From positions 3,848,501 through 3,912,500 of the forward strand of contig NZ_MDGR01000007.1 of assembly GCF_002742335.1 (NCBI RefSeq): a stretch of DNA of 64,000 bases. The letters are read 5' to 3'. Below the pieces are notes generated by a model. That model searched no databases, was not told the DNA's origin, and saw only the letters and a program-made list of their open reading frames with translations. Both the position numbers and the translations under genes were made by a program. This DNA comes from Reichenbachiella sp. 5M10. Its GTDB lineage: Bacteria > Bacteroidota > Bacteroidia > Cytophagales > Cyclobacteriaceae. Each line of letters opens with the position of its first letter. The stretch's first letter is position 1. Of the stretch, positions 62,622-64,000 are shown piece after piece.

Positions 62622-64000
62622 ATGGCAGGGCTAAAAGGATTGGCAGGCGATACTGTGTGGTATGGACTCAGTAGTATCATCGGGCGGATGATTACCTATT
62701 TTCTAACCCCCCTTTACACCGCAGTGTTGCTCACCGACGAATTTGGCATCTATACAGAGCTCTACGTCTATGTGGGGTTTCTCTATGCCATCTACACCTA
62801 TGGCATGGAAACTGCCTATTTTCGCTTTGCCTCCAAAGCAGATCAAAGTAGTTCAGAAATCTACAACCTGTCTCTCAGTTCGATTATCTTATCCAGCTTG
62901 ACCCTCTCTGCGATCATCTGCGTATTCGCTCATCCGGTCGCTGCTGTACTGGGCTATGCTGGACACGAAACAGTCATCTACTGGCTGGCAATGATCATCG
63001 CCATAGACGCCATCGTCGCGATCCCCTATGCAAGGCTTCGCCTAGAGAAAAAAGCCAAAAAATTCGCCTTCATTCGGCTCTTCAATGTGATCCTCACAGT
63101 CCTGCTCAACGTGTTTTTCTATGTGATATGCTACCAAATCATACAAGGCACACTCTGGCCTGAACTACAAGACACCGTGGCACGACACTATGACATGACC
63201 TTCAAAGTCAAATATATCTTCTTGTCCAACGTCCTAGCCAATGCAACCGTCCTCATCCTGCTACACAAAGAGCTCCGCGATTTCAAGTTCAAAATAGACC
63301 TTCATAAACTCAAACCGATACTCAGCTACGCCTCACCCTTGCTCATCATGAGTCTCGCAGTTGTCACCAACGAAATGCTATCTCGTGCCATGCTCAAATA
63401 TTGGCTCCCCGAAGGATTTTACCCTGACAAGAGCAACATGGATATACTCGGAATATTTGGCGCATGCTACAAACTGTCTGTATTCATGCTTTTAGGAATC
63501 CAAGCATTCCGCTATGCCGCAGAGCCCTTCTTTTTTTCTAATGCAGAGAGCAAAAACTCTCCCCAACTCTTTGCACGAGTGATGAGCGGATTCGTTGTAT
63601 TCAACTCAGTGGTACTCCTCGCCGTATCAGTCAACCTCCAACCCATCAGCGTGATCTTCTTGACGAACCCTGACTATCGCGAAGCAATCTACATCGTCCC
63701 CATCCTACTACTAGCGTATCTTTTTAGTGGGATCAACTACAACCTATCCGTGTGGTACAAAATCACCGATCGAACCAAATATGGTGCAATCATCACAGGG
63801 TTTGGCGCTCTACTAACTTTCGGGCTCAACTATCTTCTAATCCCGACCATGGGGTACTTTGGAAGTGCTCTCGCTACATTGGCAACCTTTTTTAGCATGA
63901 CTATGATTAGCTATCTGCTGGGACGAAAATACTATCCGATCCCATACGACCTCCCCAAAGCTCTGGAATACCTCCTACTCTCCAGTATAGGTAGTGTCGC
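62622..64000 (+). CDS. Polysaccharide flippase (MOP superfamily), truncated by the window edge
   Basis: The frame from ATG 62622 stays open to the last base, giving 459 residues without an end. It starts MAGLKGLAGDTVWYGLSSI and shows about twelve hydrophobic helices. YFLTPLYTAVL and the EFGIYTELYVYV segment near the start are typical of Wzx-like and oligosaccharide flippases. It should move lipid-linked sugar units across the inner membrane. It is 18 bp after the enoyl-CoA hydratase gene, an odd partner, so the two may simply share a transcript. Confidence 0.9.
   Translation, partial: MAGLKGLAGDTVWYGLSSIIGRMITYFLTPLYTAVLLTDEFGIYTELYVYVGFLYAIYTYGMETAYFRFASKADQSSSEIYNLSLSSIILSSLTLSAIICVFAHPVAAVLGYAGHETVIYWLAMIIAIDAIVAIPYARLRLEKKAKKFAFIRLFNVILTVLLNVFFYVICYQIIQGTLWPELQDTVARHYDMTFKVKYIFLSNVLANATVLILLHKELRDFKFKIDLHKLKPILSYASPLLIMSLAVVTNEMLSRAMLKYWLPEGFYPDKSNMDILGIFGACYKLSVFMLLGIQAFRYAAEPFFFSNAESKNSPQLFARVMSGFVVFNSVVLLAVSVNLQPISVIFLTNPDYREAIYIVPILLLAYLFSGINYNLSVWYKITDRTKYGAIITGFGALLTFGLNYLLIPTMGYFGSALATLATFFSMTMISYLLGRKYYPIPYDLPKALEYLLLSSIGSV

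Noticed and set aside
1-64000. CRISPR arrays, transposases, integrases or phage genes
   Set aside because: No regularly spaced repeats and no such protein families were found on either strand.

Overview
The window is chromosomal DNA of a member of the Bacteroidota, most likely a Cytophagales-type marine or environmental bacterium. The evidence is the protein families (DUF2851, DUF5723, an OmpA lipoprotein with TPR/PD40/CRD domains, BatD, an NfeD-FloA pair, a Bacteroidota-type OMPP1 barrel), the promoters (TAnnTTTG -7 boxes, several with TTG about 20 bp upstream) and the near absence of Shine-Dalgarno sequences. Base composition is moderate and even. I see no rRNA, tRNA, CRISPR array, insertion sequence, integrase or phage gene. 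This is a core-genome stretch with small two- to six-gene operons.

Layout. 1-2.8 kb: porin fragment and ammonium channel (minus), then yraN (plus). 2.8-9.4 kb: a minus-strand run LOG / DUF2851 / membrane protein / NeuD-like acetyltransferase / nucleoside phosphorylase / acyl-CoA synthetase. 9.5-15.7 kb (plus): ABC exporter, TerC, a conserved protein, a PorE-like lipoprotein and a SiaC-like protein. 15.8-17.7 kb (minus): DinB-like protein and radA. 17.9-23.7 kb (plus): feoA-feoB-membrane MutS, then purK-purE. 23.9-27 kb: lipoprotein and DUF5723 barrel. 27-31.2 kb (minus): HisA-like protein, a two-component system, YjjG and ArsR. 31.4-38.1 kb: surface protein, lipB, nfu, glutamate/dicarboxylate symporter, STAS-like protein, aroC, batD. 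38.2-41.7 kb: 61-aa protein, esterase, MscS channel, VTT protein. 41.8-47 kb (plus): trans-sulfuration enzyme, MTHFR-like protein, phhA, M1 peptidase. 47-53 kb (minus): a lipoprotein/membrane protein/kinase/NarL-type regulator cluster, nfeD-floA, proS. 53.1-56.1 kb (plus): a secreted Gly/Tyr- then Ser/Arg-rich protein and an OMPP1 barrel. 56.2-60.6 kb (minus): 82-aa protein, kbl, truA, ABC exporter, aroK. 60.8-64 kb (plus): tdh, enoyl-CoA hydratase and a polysaccharide flippase that runs off the end.

How the genes fit together. kbl and tdh lie divergently and together make the threonine-to-glycine pathway. feoAB import ferrous iron. purEK make CAIR. nfeD-floA form a membrane-microdomain pair. 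The trans-sulfuration enzyme and the MTHFR-like protein suggest sulfur amino-acid or one-carbon metabolism.

No single new defence or mobile system is evident. The points most worth checking are: the exported low-complexity protein at 53122 with a canonical Shine-Dalgarno; a HisA-like protein whose first catalytic Asp is Ala; an MTHFR-like protein whose catalytic Glu appears to be Gly; FeoB with TMLD in place of the NxxD motif; a membrane-anchored MutS-like ATPase joined to feoB; several genes that appear to start only at TTG; and two terminators placed directly before downstream genes.
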